A program made the translations under genes and the position numbers. The notes under the pieces are model-generated. The model saw nothing but the letters and a program-made list of their open reading frames with translations. It was not told the origin of the DNA and made no database searches. Positions 1 to 11,000 of a DNA stretch of 36,543 nucleotides are shown one piece after another; the stretch's first letter is position 1, and each line of letters starts with the position of its first letter. Source of the stretch: a virus; the IMG/VR virus record IMGVR_UViG_3300020411_002649, positions 1-36,543 of that record. One strand, 5' to 3'.

Positions 1-49
1 TAAACCTTTCGGCAGTAAAGATTCTAAATTGGTCGGTAAGTAACGCCAT
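1..49 (-). CDS. Partial gene start, possible gp8-like baseplate wedge protein
   Basis: Only the first 16 codons are inside the window: they read MALLTDQFRIFTAERF and run off the low-coordinate edge. The ATG at 47-49 has an upstream purine-rich AGAAGG (62-67) about 12 bases away, and an exact late promoter core lies just before that, so this start is well supported. T4 gp8 begins with a short segment containing YRAIVTSKF, which vaguely resembles FRIFTAERF here, and in T4 gene 8 follows genes 6 and 7. With so few residues the gp8 assignment is an inference from gene order. It could equally be another baseplate or fibre protein. Confidence 0.5.
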   Translation of the reverse strand, partial: MALLTDQFRIFTAERF

Positions 50-70
50 TGTTAACGATTGCCTTCTTTT

Positions 71-78
71 TATTTATA
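71..78 (-). promoter_or_regulatory. T4-type late promoter core TATAAATA
   Basis: The minus strand carries an exact TATAAATA between the stop codon of the 627-residue gene (83-85) and the ATG at 47-49. The flanks match the other late promoter of this window: both read CCCTATAAATAAAA. By analogy with T4 late promoters, transcription would start about six bases downstream, near position 65. That leaves a very short leader starting almost at the AGAAGG ribosome site. The element would start a new late transcript for the gene that leaves the window. Confidence 0.8.
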
Positions 79-82
79 GGGG

Positions 83-1966
83 TTAGTCTTCCTCATTTCT
101 GACAGCACCAGTATATTCAACAGAATATATCTTTGCTGTAGCACCAGAGGTCACCCCTTGTAAGGTTTCACCCTCTGACCACAGATAATTAGGATCATTT
201 GAAACAATATCCTTAATGGTTATTGTGTGTAAACTCTCATTGGTACCTATTATAGGACCAGATGTAACTGATGTAGTAGTTGCAGTTAACCCAGTTGTAT
301 TACCTTGGACACCTTCATCAACTTGGAAGGTTGGTGCAGGGTTAATATACTCAACAATAAGTGTTGCTGTCGAGGTATGAGTATCACCATCACCTAAAGC
401 ACCAGCAGCAGTGATAGTAGCAACTAAAGAATTTGGACTTCCATCATATATTTGGTCACCAACTTGGAATAGAGTAGTGTTTTGTCCACCAAGTGTTTCC
501 TCTATACCATATTTAGACGAGGCTATACCACCATCTAAACAAATTTGGTTTTCAAACTCAGTACCAGTATTAACTAAATCGATAATACCATCACCAAGAC
601 CATCTAATTCATCATCATCTTCAAACTTTCTGTTGAGGATTAAACTTAATGGATCTGTAAAGGTAACAATATTATCTCCTTCAGATTCTATCAAAACGTG
701 TGGCTCTATACCTGTGCCTGATGCACCAGCAGATCCAGCAACGAATGCAATAATCTTAGACTTCTCATTAGATCTACCACCATCGATGAATGCTAATTCA
801 TCAACTTCAAAGGTTAGATATAATGCTTTTTGTACAGGATCCCAATCATATACTATAGCAACTCGGTTATTTGAGGATTCAATTACCCTTCTAACCTTGT
901 CAGTAACTTGGAAATCATATGCTGTTAGTCCTGTATTAGGATCATCTTGTAAAGTATCGAGTGTGACTTTCTGGTCAAAACGGAAGTTAACACCTCTATC
1001 ACAACCAGTGAAAGCATCGAATAAAGCACCATCAACACCAGCAGCAGTTTTACCTGTATACCTTACAATCTCCCTACCTAACAGAATCTTACCTGAACCT
1101 GGATAGGGATCAGTTGTCTGTACGTATATTGTACTAGTACTAGAATTAACATTACTAGTTAATCCAGTTATATTATAGACAACTGAGTTTAGAGACTGTC
1201 TGTTTCTTGCTTCACGAATCAGGTCAGTATCTCTAGTAAAGATAACCTCAGGAGGTGTAGTATATCCACCACCACCTGTAAGTAGATCAATATTTGTAAT
1301 CTTACCAAGGTTAATAAATGCTTCAGCAGTAGCACCAGATCCACCACCTTTGATTAACTGTATAAGTGGAGGAGTCTCAAAGAATTCACCTTGATTAGTT
1401 AATGTAATAGAAGAAACTTCACCAAACTGATTGACATTAGCAACACCAGTTGCACCTTGGCCACCACCACCGCTAATGATGATATTTACGTCTTCCTCTG
1501 TATAGTTTCTACCCTGTTGCTCAATAGCAAGACCTGTAATCAAACCTGTGACAGGTACCAACTCAGATCCAGATCCACCACCACCTACAATATTAGCAAC
1601 AGCATCAAAGTAACCATCACCAGGCACATTCATTTGAATGAAATCTATACCACCATCATTCTTTAAGAATACGGTACCAGTTGCAGATCCGTCAGAACTC
1701 TCATCCTGTATCTGCAATCGTAATGGGTTATATCCTTCACCAGGATCTATAACCTCCACAGCAGTTATAACACCACCATCTCCTTCGACTACTGCTCTTA
1801 AAACAGCGTCTCTGATGGGTGTGCCACAATTACCAATTCTCAATCTTGGTGGATCAGCAGGATCATATCCTTCACCACCGTTAATAACATAAACATCCCT
1901 CACCCCAAAAGTACTATTGAAAATTGGGAAGATTTCGGCACCGCTACCTGGGACTGTTCTTGTCAT
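83..1966 (-). CDS. Virion structural protein with GGGGSGATA/GYTxxP beta repeats (627 aa)
   Basis: The protein is probably a secreted-free virion fibre or baseplate decoration; I do not recognise a precise function. Residues about 27-245 hold roughly six short glycine-rich repeats, each ending in a GxGY..PP or GGGGSGAT(A) signature; the clearest is GGGGYTTPPEVIF. These are the same repeats that recur in the 9,581-residue neighbour. Residues about 280-330 contain the module SGKILLGREIVRYTGKT followed by FTGCDRGVNF, which also has counterparts in the giant protein. The C-terminal third (about 480-627) has short beta-rich repeats such as SEGETLQGVTSGATAKI. No signal peptide, membrane segment or enzyme motif is visible. 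The ATG is one base after the upstream stop codon, with GGTGG just before it, suggesting translational coupling. The confidence is high for a real structural gene and low for any specific role. Confidence 0.85.
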   Translation of the reverse strand: MTRTVPGSGAEIFPIFNSTFGVRDVYVINGGEGYDPADPPRLRIGNCGTPIRDAVLRAVVEGDGGVITAVEVIDPGEGYNPLRLQIQDESSDGSATGTVFLKNDGGIDFIQMNVPGDGYFDAVANIVGGGGSGSELVPVTGLITGLAIEQQGRNYTEEDVNIIISGGGGQGATGVANVNQFGEVSSITLTNQGEFFETPPLIQLIKGGGSGATAEAFINLGKITNIDLLTGGGGYTTPPEVIFTRDTDLIREARNRQSLNSVVYNITGLTSNVNSSTSTIYVQTTDPYPGSGKILLGREIVRYTGKTAAGVDGALFDAFTGCDRGVNFRFDQKVTLDTLQDDPNTGLTAYDFQVTDKVRRVIESSNNRVAIVYDWDPVQKALYLTFEVDELAFIDGGRSNEKSKIIAFVAGSAGASGTGIEPHVLIESEGDNIVTFTDPLSLILNRKFEDDDELDGLGDGIIDLVNTGTEFENQICLDGGIASSKYGIEETLGGQNTTLFQVGDQIYDGSPNSLVATITAAGALGDGDTHTSTATLIVEYINPAPTFQVDEGVQGNTTGLTATTTSVTSGPIIGTNESLHTITIKDIVSNDPNYLWSEGETLQGVTSGATAKIYSVEYTGAVRNEED

Positions 1967-1967
1967 A

Positions 1968-3449
1968 TTAGACCACCGTTAAATTTCCTACCATTGCTGC
2001 GTGTGCAGTGCACTGGTAAACATATGTTGTGCCAGGAGAAAGATCCATTGGCACTGTCCAGAATTGGACTCCTTCTTGATTACCTGAAACTCCTTCGGTA
2101 ACAGCAGTACCACCTGATGTTTGCCTTAGAGCGAGAGGATGTCCTGAACCTGTTGTATTATTAAGTCTGTATGTAAATCCTCTATAGACATATATTGTTG
2201 GATTGTCTGATGAAGAATCAACACCACCACCTGCTACTCTATAAACACTACTATTAGGAGCAGTGAAATTAAATCCTATTGTGGGTGATGTTGTAGGATC
2301 CCAACTAGTACCATTGAAAATGATATTATCATTTGTAGTAGCAGCTCCACTAAGATATAGATCAGCATTAACTGTCAACGTGTTAGTGGAGGCAGCAGTA
2401 GTAATTCCATTACCACCTGCAATATCCAATGTTGAGGTTGCTAGTTGTGCAGTTGTAGTGCCACTGTCTCCAATAATAGTTTTGTATGTCTCTTGACTTA
2501 CATTGGGAGAATCATTTGTAATCGTAAGATTATCTCCACTAACAGCAGTACTAATACCAGTCCCACCAATGAGGTTAATAGTAGCAGTTGTACTACCTGC
2601 GGTTTTTGATCCTGAGTCACTTCCAATTACACCATAAGCATTCTGGTTGGCATCTCCAAGAGAACCAGTCATATTGATTGTGACTGTATCTCCTGTGATT
2701 GCGGTAGCAATATTCGTGCCACCAACTATATTTAATGTATCTGTTGCAGCAGACGCTGTTGTTGTACCAGTATCACCAGCAACAGTCTCAAATAAGTTTT
2801 GAGTAGTGCCTCCACCACCTCCACTAGCTGAGTCATCATTAGCAGGTTCCCACTTACTTGTAGCAGAATTCCATTTAATAACCTGACCACCCGCAGGACC
2901 ACCTCCAACGGTCATATCTACATCAAATAGATCACCAAGAGTGTGATCCTCACCTATAATCTTCTTCCAACCACTATTAGTAGCAACCCTTGCAACATTA
3001 TCACCACTTACCAAAGCAAACATACCCTGATGTGTTGAAGAATCAGGTAAATCTCCTGTAGATGGGAAATAATTACTATACTTTAACTTACCATCAGCAC
3101 CATCGATGTATGTAAGAGACGATCCTGTATTACCACCCCATAATTTAATGTCTCCAGTGCCATTAGGTTTGATAACTATATCACCATTAGCAGATGATAT
3201 AATTTGATGACCATTGACATCTACATTCCCAGAGAACGAATCAAAATCTCCTTCAGCGAACTGTGCACCATTCCATTTTAGAATTTGTCCAGTTGAGGGA
3301 GTGCCAACATTGACTTGTAGGTTGGTATCATTACCAAGATTGGTGTATATCTCATCAATGACGCTATTTAATTTGATAGCACCATCTCTAAGACTGTCAC
3401 CAGTCCCATCGTTTGCCGATGATCCAATATTAAGGGTTTGCTTTGCCAT
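1968..3449 (-). CDS. Fibre-like structural protein with C-terminal cupredoxin domain (493 aa)
   Basis: The N-terminus, with NIGSSANDGTGDSLRDGA and a following helix ending DEIYTNLG, is the type found at the start of many phage fibre proteins. The middle (about 215-350) has three repeats of about 45 residues built on D(S/T)G(T/S)(T/K)TA..AT.T(L/I)(N/D)I.GG. The last 100 residues (about 393-493) look like a cupredoxin. H437 (in SGHPLAL), C480, H483 and M486 (in YQCTAHAAMVG) occupy the positions of the type-1 copper ligands, and the C-x2-H-x2-M spacing equals that of amicyanin (C92, H95, M98). Copper binding is inferred and not shown. The ATG lies 23 bases after the preceding stop, without a strong ribosome site. 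A fibre whose tip carries a stable beta-sandwich is the simplest reading; redox activity is a speculative alternative. Confidence 0.85.
   Translation of the reverse strand: MAKQTLNIGSSANDGTGDSLRDGAIKLNSVIDEIYTNLGNDTNLQVNVGTPSTGQILKWNGAQFAEGDFDSFSGNVDVNGHQIISSANGDIVIKPNGTGDIKLWGGNTGSSLTYIDGADGKLKYSNYFPSTGDLPDSSTHQGMFALVSGDNVARVATNSGWKKIIGEDHTLGDLFDVDMTVGGGPAGGQVIKWNSATSKWEPANDDSASGGGGGTTQNLFETVAGDTGTTTASAATDTLNIVGGTNIATAITGDTVTINMTGSLGDANQNAYGVIGSDSGSKTAGSTTATINLIGGTGISTAVSGDNLTITNDSPNVSQETYKTIIGDSGTTTAQLATSTLDIAGGNGITTAASTNTLTVNADLYLSGAATTNDNIIFNGTSWDPTTSPTIGFNFTAPNSSVYRVAGGGVDSSSDNPTIYVYRGFTYRLNNTTGSGHPLALRQTSGGTAVTEGVSGNQEGVQFWTVPMDLSPGTTYVYQCTAHAAMVGNLTVV
1989..2273 (-). other. Cupredoxin-like domain of the 493-aa protein
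   Basis: The segment covers about residues 393-488. Key residues visible are H437, C480, H483 and M486, preceded by PGTTYVYQC, a typical last-strand approach in blue copper proteins. The distance from the first histidine to the cysteine is 43 residues; in amicyanin it is 39. The four-ligand set is complete, unlike the degenerate cupredoxin folds used purely as scaffolds. The fold assignment comes from motif recognition only. Confidence 0.65.
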
Positions 3450-3472
3450 GATCGTAGTCTTTACAGTGTTAT

Positions 3473-5071
3473 TTAGGTGCCATCATAAGTTTGTAATGTG
3501 GAATCAAGAGTAGATGAGGTACTATCGAATCTATTTGCGGTGCTACCACTTCCACCACCGCCAAGTACTGTCAGTGTTGCTGCTTGAGAATCTAATGGTG
3601 AGTTAGATGCTGTTGTACCACCAATTGGACCGATAATTCTACAACGATACTTGTATCCAGTCATATATGGCAGTGCAGTCACTGCTAATGTATTAGTTGT
3701 TGCTCCAGTTACAGCAGAAAATGCAAATCCACCGTCAGTAGATTTGTACCATTGGAATGAAACAGGTCCGTCTTCAGGAGAAACAAGTTTCTGGACTGAG
3801 AATGTAGCAGTCTGACCAGCATTAACGGAAACACTAGCTGGTTGTAGTGTAAATGATAGTATTGGTACTACTCCTCCATCACCACCACCTGGATCTCCAC
3901 CTCCACCTTGCTGTACTGGTTCTACGGTGAACGTGGTGTCAATAGTTTCTCTGGTTGTTAGTCCAATAATGTATGGGAATTTAGTATTATCTACGTTATT
4001 CTCATCAACAGTAAGGAAATAAGCATAGGTACCATCCTGATATTCAGGTGTGATAGCAAATCTACCATTATGACTGTCTAAATCTCCAGTACCTTCAATG
4101 TATTCATAGTCCTCCATCAACGTACCAGCAGGAGGATTGTCAGTTGTAGACCCATAATCAGGTCTTCCAGCTACTTCACTGTCTCTTACAGCATATGAAG
4201 TCCTCATTGTCCTAGTTCCACTCAAATTATCGAATGGTGTGGAGTATCCATAAGGTCCATAGATGGGAAATCCATCAAATGCTATACCAATTATCTTAGA
4301 ATGACCGTCAGGATGACGAATATTGTCTCCATTAAACTGAGTTGCACCATAATAATCATTATATGATGCAATTGATCCACCAGATTTCCAACAATCTAAG
4401 AAATGAGGGTCATGATAGTGGTATTGACCACCTTGTTCTGGGTGACCACCACAAGAATCCTCTCCAGAATTAACAAAAGGTAGATCTCCAGCAGCAACCC
4501 AACTGAATCCAGAGGGAGGATTGAGTCCAGCACCAGCAGAAGGGTTAAAAATTGCCACTCCATTACCAGCAATCCCTATGTTCCCCAGGGGCGTGGAAAC
4601 TCTTCCATTACGTTGGTCATAATACTCGTAAGTACCACTCACAGGAGTAGTTGCTTGCTCTTCTACAATAAAATCTAAGGTGGTATCACTGGATAACCAG
4701 CACTCACCGTCAATAGAAGTGAATGTCGTGCTCTTAAATACGAATTTTTGCTTTAATCCATCACTGAAAACAACCATTATATTATCATTTTCTGCAATAC
4801 TAGGATTACCACCAGTGAAAAGTGTTAAATCATTTACTGATATAGTAACTCTTCTAACAAATCCGTCATGCGTATATCCATTACTATCAAATGTGCGAGC
4901 AATTCCAAATGTTCCTCCACGGTATAAGAAGTCATGATCGAAGTCCTGTTCTACTACAGTATTAGGGTTGTTATCATTTGGGAACGTACCAAAACTTACA
5001 GGTGCTGGGAGTCCATCGGACTCCACCGTTATTACCTTGGTTGCCTGATTGTATGATGCTGTGGCTGCCAT
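3473..5071 (-). CDS. YHYH-domain and Ig-like virion protein (532 aa)
   Basis: Residues about 190-375 match the YHYH domain family. The name-giving YHYH is at 217-220, inside a Cys/His-rich loop (CGGHPEQGGQYHYHDPHFLDC without its last residues is readable from 205), followed by IAFDGFPIYGPYGY near 265-280 and SHNGRFAITPEY with YAYFLTVDEN further on. The domain function is unknown; the clustered His, Cys and Asp suggest a metal site, which is an inference. Residues about 405-510 form an Ig-like domain with the pattern LQPASVSVNAGQTATFSV, FQWYKSTDGG and YKYRCRI. The extreme C-terminus is low-complexity Ser/Thr. An incomplete relative of the YHYH domain sits inside the giant upstream gene, and both proteins end in related Ig domains. 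The ATG is preceded by AAGGAT and follows the giant gene's stop by eight bases. Confidence 0.88.
   Translation of the reverse strand: MAATASYNQATKVITVESDGLPAPVSFGTFPNDNNPNTVVEQDFDHDFLYRGGTFGIARTFDSNGYTHDGFVRRVTISVNDLTLFTGGNPSIAENDNIMVVFSDGLKQKFVFKSTTFTSIDGECWLSSDTTLDFIVEEQATTPVSGTYEYYDQRNGRVSTPLGNIGIAGNGVAIFNPSAGAGLNPPSGFSWVAAGDLPFVNSGEDSCGGHPEQGGQYHYHDPHFLDCWKSGGSIASYNDYYGATQFNGDNIRHPDGHSKIIGIAFDGFPIYGPYGYSTPFDNLSGTRTMRTSYAVRDSEVAGRPDYGSTTDNPPAGTLMEDYEYIEGTGDLDSHNGRFAITPEYQDGTYAYFLTVDENNVDNTKFPYIIGLTTRETIDTTFTVEPVQQGGGGDPGGGDGGVVPILSFTLQPASVSVNAGQTATFSVQKLVSPEDGPVSFQWYKSTDGGFAFSAVTGATTNTLAVTALPYMTGYKYRCRIIGPIGGTTASNSPLDSQAATLTVLGGGGSGSTANRFDSTSSTLDSTLQTYDGT
3950..4510 (-). other. YHYH domain, complete copy
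   Basis: The domain covers roughly residues 188-374 of the 532-residue protein. The YHYH tetrapeptide is encoded at 4412-4423. The motifs IAFDGFPIYGPYGY, RTMRTSYAVRD, DYEYIEGTGDLDSHNGRF and KFPYIIGLTT align by eye with the copy in the giant protein, which lacks the YHYH tetrapeptide itself. I recall YHYH domains from bacterial and marine phage proteins; no activity is established that I can name. Confidence 0.75.
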
Positions 5072-5079
5072 ATCCTTAT

Positions 5080-8000
5080 TTAGATGTCATCGAAGATGAG
5101 ATTTGGTGTGAAGTTGCTGATTACAGTAGCACCAGTCTGGACACTCAATACAGCAGAGAGTGAGTAAACTGGGGTTGCACCAGCAGCAGTGATTGCGACT
5201 CTATATTCGTCACCATCGTCTGCCTGTACTGTGTTATTTGTTGTATGGGTTGCTGTGTTAGCACCAATGATGTTGCTCCATGTTTGAGTACCATACTCTT
5301 TCTTCTGCCACTGATAATTCATTGTTTGATCATTAGTTACAGTGGAGACAACTGTGAATGCAGCAGTCTGACCTTGGTTAACAGTTACGTTAACTGGATC
5401 CAGAGTAATTGCGATTGTACCAGCATCAACACCAGCACCACCACCTGTGTATTCTGATCCTTCGCCTGCGAGGACATCAAATCCACCGTTAATTGGACCA
5501 CCTGTAGGAGGTGTAAAGTCATCAGGTACTTCATTATCAACTAAGACTGTTGGTTGTGAATAACCAATACCAGATGTCTTAACATCGATTCTAGTAATAC
5601 CCATCAATGCCTTGATACGAGCATCAAATCCAGAAGAAGAAATAACATCAACATTTGGACGGTCAGTATAACCATCGCCTGGGTTTGTTAGGACTGCATT
5701 TGTTATCTTACCAGAAGTAATGTCTGCAATAGCAGCAGCATTTCTACCCTTAACAGATCCAGTGTATTCAAACGTAATTAAGGAGTTGGAAGACTCAATT
5801 AGAGCAACCTCTCTTGGGAATTCTTCACCCTCGATGTCTAGTCTGTCACCAGCTTCAACTGGTGGTACAACTGTTGCAGCAATAACGTCTGCGTCAGATC
5901 CAATGTATGAGAAACCAACGAAGGTTGATCCCGCACGTGGGACTTCAGCGAAGATGATACGTGATCCAACGATCTCATATGCAACTCCTGGTTCCTGAAT
6001 AATACCATTAAGTGAAACAATGATGTTATTCTCAGGACGTATGACGTTAGAAGAAACACCTTCAGTTAGAGTCAAGGAGTAGAATAATCCAGATCTCTTA
6101 AGGTTGAAGGAAGATCTCAATGAGTCAAACTCGAAGGAGATATCATCTAACTGACGTAACTTACCAACATAGTATCCGATAAATTCAGATCCAATTTCAG
6201 GTGCTTCAGCAAACTGAATCTTGTCAGAGAATGCAACGTAAGAAAGGTTACCACCTGGAGGTTGTAGGATACCATTAACAAATACAAGTAAGTGACCAGC
6301 AGGATCAGGGAAGTATGCTTCACCATTAGAAATCGTGAGATCGAAGTTAGTCTGGACTCCATCAAATCCTCTGAAGTAACGATCAACTCTACCCTCAAGT
6401 GTGCGAGCAGAAGAAACACCACCACCCCATCCGAAGTCAGATTTAAGTGACATGTTATCAACGAATACTCCATTAGCTGCTTCTACCCAGATAGTAGCAG
6501 TAATACCTTGTTGCTCAATTGCAACAACCTTAGCATAAGATTGATAATCTGTTGCAGTGTAGTTAGATACTGCTGCATATATGGTTGGGAAGTTAGATCC
6601 AATTTCAATCTTACCAATATGGTTTCCAGCAAATACCAAATCAGTTAGAGGAGCACCATCACCAACAGGGTTGATATTAGCGATCCAAAGTTTGTGTGTT
6701 TGTGGTGGAGTTGCTGATAGATCTTCTTCCTGATACTTAGTAACAACAGCAGTGAATCCAGGATTCTTCTGTACGGTACCTTGTAGGAGTGATACTTCAT
6801 CACCAACATTGAATGTATCAGATATACCAGTGTCAATGATTGCAACACCTAGATCTAATTCTAGAGTTTGTATTCCATGTAGATACTGATTCAATTGAAT
6901 CTGTTGTCCAGTAATACCCTTAACTTCTAAGATGTAATCAGTGATACTACCGTAAATTATATCTCCAGGTATCCACTCAGTTTCAATAGTTTCAACATCA
7001 ATTGAAATTCTACCACCTTCATTATTGGTTAGTGATCCAGACTTACTTACATAGTTGTCCATGTAACCTTCTAAGGATCCAACCTTACTGAAGAACCAGT
7101 CACCTGTAGCAAATGATCCTTTACTTACATTAATGAGGAATCTATCAGATGGAGCACCAACTGTATGAATTGCATTACTATCTTGACCTACGATCTCATT
7201 AGTATCAGCGATTGTACCAGAAATAGTCTCTAACTTAACAAATGATATACCTGTTTCATCTTGTGGGGTTGTAGTCTGTAGGACATAACCAGTATTTGCT
7301 GGAGCACCATTAACAACAACTTGCTCACCATTAACGAATTGATCATATGTGCCAGGAGTTGTTTCATTAGCAACAGTTGGATAATGAGTATAGATCTTAT
7401 AGACCTCACCTTCAGTTGCTAGGACATTACCAATCTCAGCGTTAGCATTTGATGAAGATCCGAAGATAACATCAGCAGCATTAAATCCACCTTGTATTGG
7501 AGTCTCAGAAGTATATGTTGGGAATGACTCAGCAGTTCTAGTAATACCACTTCTTCTTTCAACAGCAAAGATATGACTTCCAGTATTAGAAGTATCTACC
7601 TGTAGTAATCTAAATCTTCCATCATGGATATAAGAAGCACCAATTTCAAACCACTCAGCAGTAGCAGTTAAGCAATAGAAGTATTCTTGATTAGCTAAAC
7701 CACTTAGAGAAGGTTGAGATGCAGGAATATACTTAAGGATATCACCACGACGGAACTGGTTTCCACGCTCAATTCTAATTCTATATTCTGCACGATCAAA
7801 TCCTACATCAATTTCAGGTGTAAGACTTACCAATTCAGGATCAGTGTTGTAATCAACACCCATCTCATACTTAGTAACTCTATTTGTGCAGTCTGTATTT
7901 GGTACGAATGTTACTCTTGCTTCAGTTGGGAATTGTGACATTTCCAAAGCATACTCAATTGGGTTGAGTGAAGAGTCAATCATAAATTCAACTGCTTCTT

Positions 8001-11000
8001 GATTCCACTCAAGTCTGTTTTCTGGTTGATATACAATGTAACTATTCCATCCAGCATCAGTACCTACAAGATACATTACACTCTTGATGTATTCACGTAT
8101 CTTAGCTAAGCAGTATAATAAATGAGTCCTAGTTACATTAGTAAATGCTATGAAGTTACCCTCACCATCAAACCAATTTTGTGCAAGTCTAAATGATCCA
8201 GCATTACCACCAGTTACTAAGTCATAACGTACTGCCTTAAGAAGATCAGTAGCAAAATCGATAGTAAGATTAGTAGTTGGATAACTTGTTTGAGTTTCGG
8301 TAAATGCTCTCTCAGAAATTGCTTGCTGATTAAAGAGAATCATATTAGCAATAGTCTTGCTGTTTGTTTCTCCAGCACCAAGAGTGTCAGTCATTATATC
8401 GAATAATGTATCAATTGCTGACGTTACATTGTAGCAAGTACCTTCTTGATAACTTGTATTAAAGTTATATGGGAATGTCTGAGTTATAGAAGCAGTATGA
8501 TCAGTATTGCTATTCTTAGCTTTACTGATTGTCTCTATAAGAATATCAGATAGTGTAGCAATAGCAGCAGCAGTCTCTTGACATGTCTGATTCCATGTAC
8601 CTTGATCATCTTGACCACCATTAGAAGAATCATAAGTGATTGATAGATCTCTTACAACGACCTCTGGTGTGTACTTAACGGGCCAACAGATAGGCATCTC
8701 ATATCCTCTATTTGCCACGTTATTAGGATTAGTAATAGCATCCGTTACTAGACTCATTAAGGATGTAATATCATTCTCTACCTCAGCACCTTCTGTACCA
8801 GTGTAAGCAATGTCAACTCTACGTGCTCTCCAGTATTCAAGATCAGTTCTTACAGGCCATGCCCATGATGTTACTGACTGGACAGGTAATATCTTACCGT
8901 CAGCAAAGTCTGTTACACGAGGATATGTGTGGTTAGTAGCATTAGCATCCTGACTACATGTGAATGTTAGTGAATTACTATCAATCGTTACAGCATCATC
9001 TGTGCGTAATGAGTGACCAGCAACAGTTAATGTTAGTTGACCTGTAGTAGGCTCATAGTATGCATCTGTAGGAGTTAATGTTGAACCATCGTTGACATTA
9101 GTAATACAGTTGGATAGAGCAGATACGAAGTTATGCTTATAGTTACCACCCTGTATTAGAGCACCTGAATTAGCATTAACAAATGTATGCTGATAAGTGT
9201 CACCCGCAGGAGATACACCTACGTTAATTCTTATCTTACCATTTTGTATCTTAAGTCCTCTTTCAATACCAGATACAAATGTATGAGTGCCTAGGAATGT
9301 TGATGGGACACCTTTCAGTACTTGTACGTCGAAGTTATCACCATCTACATTAGATACTGCTAACCATTCATTACTTGCATGATCTGTAGGTCTTGGATAT
9401 AAATGAGTAGTCCTATCATCATCAAGATCACATGTAAATCCTAGTGAATAATCCTTAATGTAAACATAATCATTTGCCTTCCATATAGCACCATCTTTAG
9501 CAGATACGAATATATGTTGATAATTACCACCACCAATAACAGCACCAGGTAATGCACTAACGAATGTATGATCGTATAGATCAGCAGTAGTCTGAGCGAT
9601 ATTTACATCGACTGTAATCTTACCACTCTGTCTGTGTAGAGAGTTATTCTTAAATCTCTCGAATGTATGAGTATGGTTACCACCAGCAGTGATAGCACCT
9701 GATGTAGCAGAAGCAAATCTGTGTGTATAGTTACCAGCAACAGTAGATCCTACGTTAACTGTAATTGTAGAATTTTTCTTCTCTAATCCTTCAGAAACAG
9801 CACTTACGAATGAGTGGTTATATTGACCACCACCTCTGATTGTACCTCTGATAACTGCACCAGTTGCAATAGATGCAATCTGATGAGTTGTAGTATTAGA
9901 AGAAACTCCTACGTTAACATCGAATGTATTTGTTTGCTTATTAGAGATTGTTAACCAATCACCAGCAGCTGGATCTTCTGCTCTTGGATAAGCATGATCA
10001 GTCTGGAAATTATCTTCTTGACACTGGAATACAAATGCTCCATTCTTAAGTTGTACCTTATCTCCATTCTCGAATGGGTGACCATTAAGAGTTATTGTTA
10101 ATATACCTGTTCCTGGGACATAAGATGCAGTTGATGGAGTGAATGCATTTTCAGATCTTACGAATTGGTGAAGTGTAGTATTACTTGACTTACCAACATG
10201 TACTGTAATTGTATTAGCAGTAGCAGCAAGAATAGGGACAGACTCATCATAGAATGGATCATCAGCAGTAGCACCACCGTTACCATTAGCACGAGGATAC
10301 TTATGCTCACTACCAAAGTTATCAGCTAAGCACTTGAATACTAGTGACTCTTCCTCAATGTATACTGCTTCATGTGCATACTTAAGTCCATTAGTAACAG
10401 CAGACACAAATGTGTGCGGTGAAGTTACAGACTGAGGTGCAGATGCTAAGACCATTACATCAAATGTATCAGTAGTAATGTTAGTTACTTCTAACCACTT
10501 ATCACTTGGGTAATCAGTAGATCTTGGATATACATGATTGTCTGTAGGATTATCAGCATTAGCAATACCAACTTGGACATCAATCGTAGTCGCAGTTGGA
10601 TTTAATACTGCAAGTTGTTGACCAGATGCAGGGTCAGTAGCACGTGGATATGCGTGGTTGGTTGCATTATTGTCAGCATCACAAGTGAAGGTTACACCAC
10701 CATTAGCAATGGTAACTGTATCAGAAGTTGTTAAACTGTGTGATCCAATTTCCAAGGTCATCACACCTGTAGTTGGATTGTAAGTTGTACCAATTGCAGC
10801 AGTGTATGTGCTACTACCATCGTTAATAGCATTATTAACACCACTTACGAATGCGTGAGTACCAGTAGATGCAGAGCAGTTGAAGGTTATGGATCCATCG
10901 TCAAACTTAACTCTATCACCAATCACAAATCCGTGATCAGGGACAGTAGCTGTTAATATACCAGTTGTAGGATTATAAGCAGCATCAGTAATTGTAGTGC

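Noticed and set aside
590-640. A second calcium loop in the 627-residue protein (DELDGLGDGIID)
   Set aside because: The acidic positions do not follow the 1-3-5-12 spacing of an EF-hand loop; it is only an acidic turn.
411-1106. Long plus-strand open frame (231 codons) opposite the 627-residue gene
   Set aside because: It runs antisense through a well-supported minus-strand gene, has low-complexity Ser/Pro-rich composition, and shows no ribosome site or recognisable domain. It is a shadow of the real gene.
3470-3477. CCTAAATA near the start of the 493-residue gene as a late promoter
   Set aside because: Only six of eight bases match the core, it again spans a stop codon (TAA), and no conserved flank like CCC...AAAA is present.
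5077-5084. TCTAAATA, one base away from the late promoter core, upstream of the 532-residue gene
   Set aside because: It overlaps the giant gene's stop codon and ends only about five bases from the ATG at 5069-5071, so transcription would start at or after the start codon. Its match is most simply explained by the stop codon plus AT-rich spacer.
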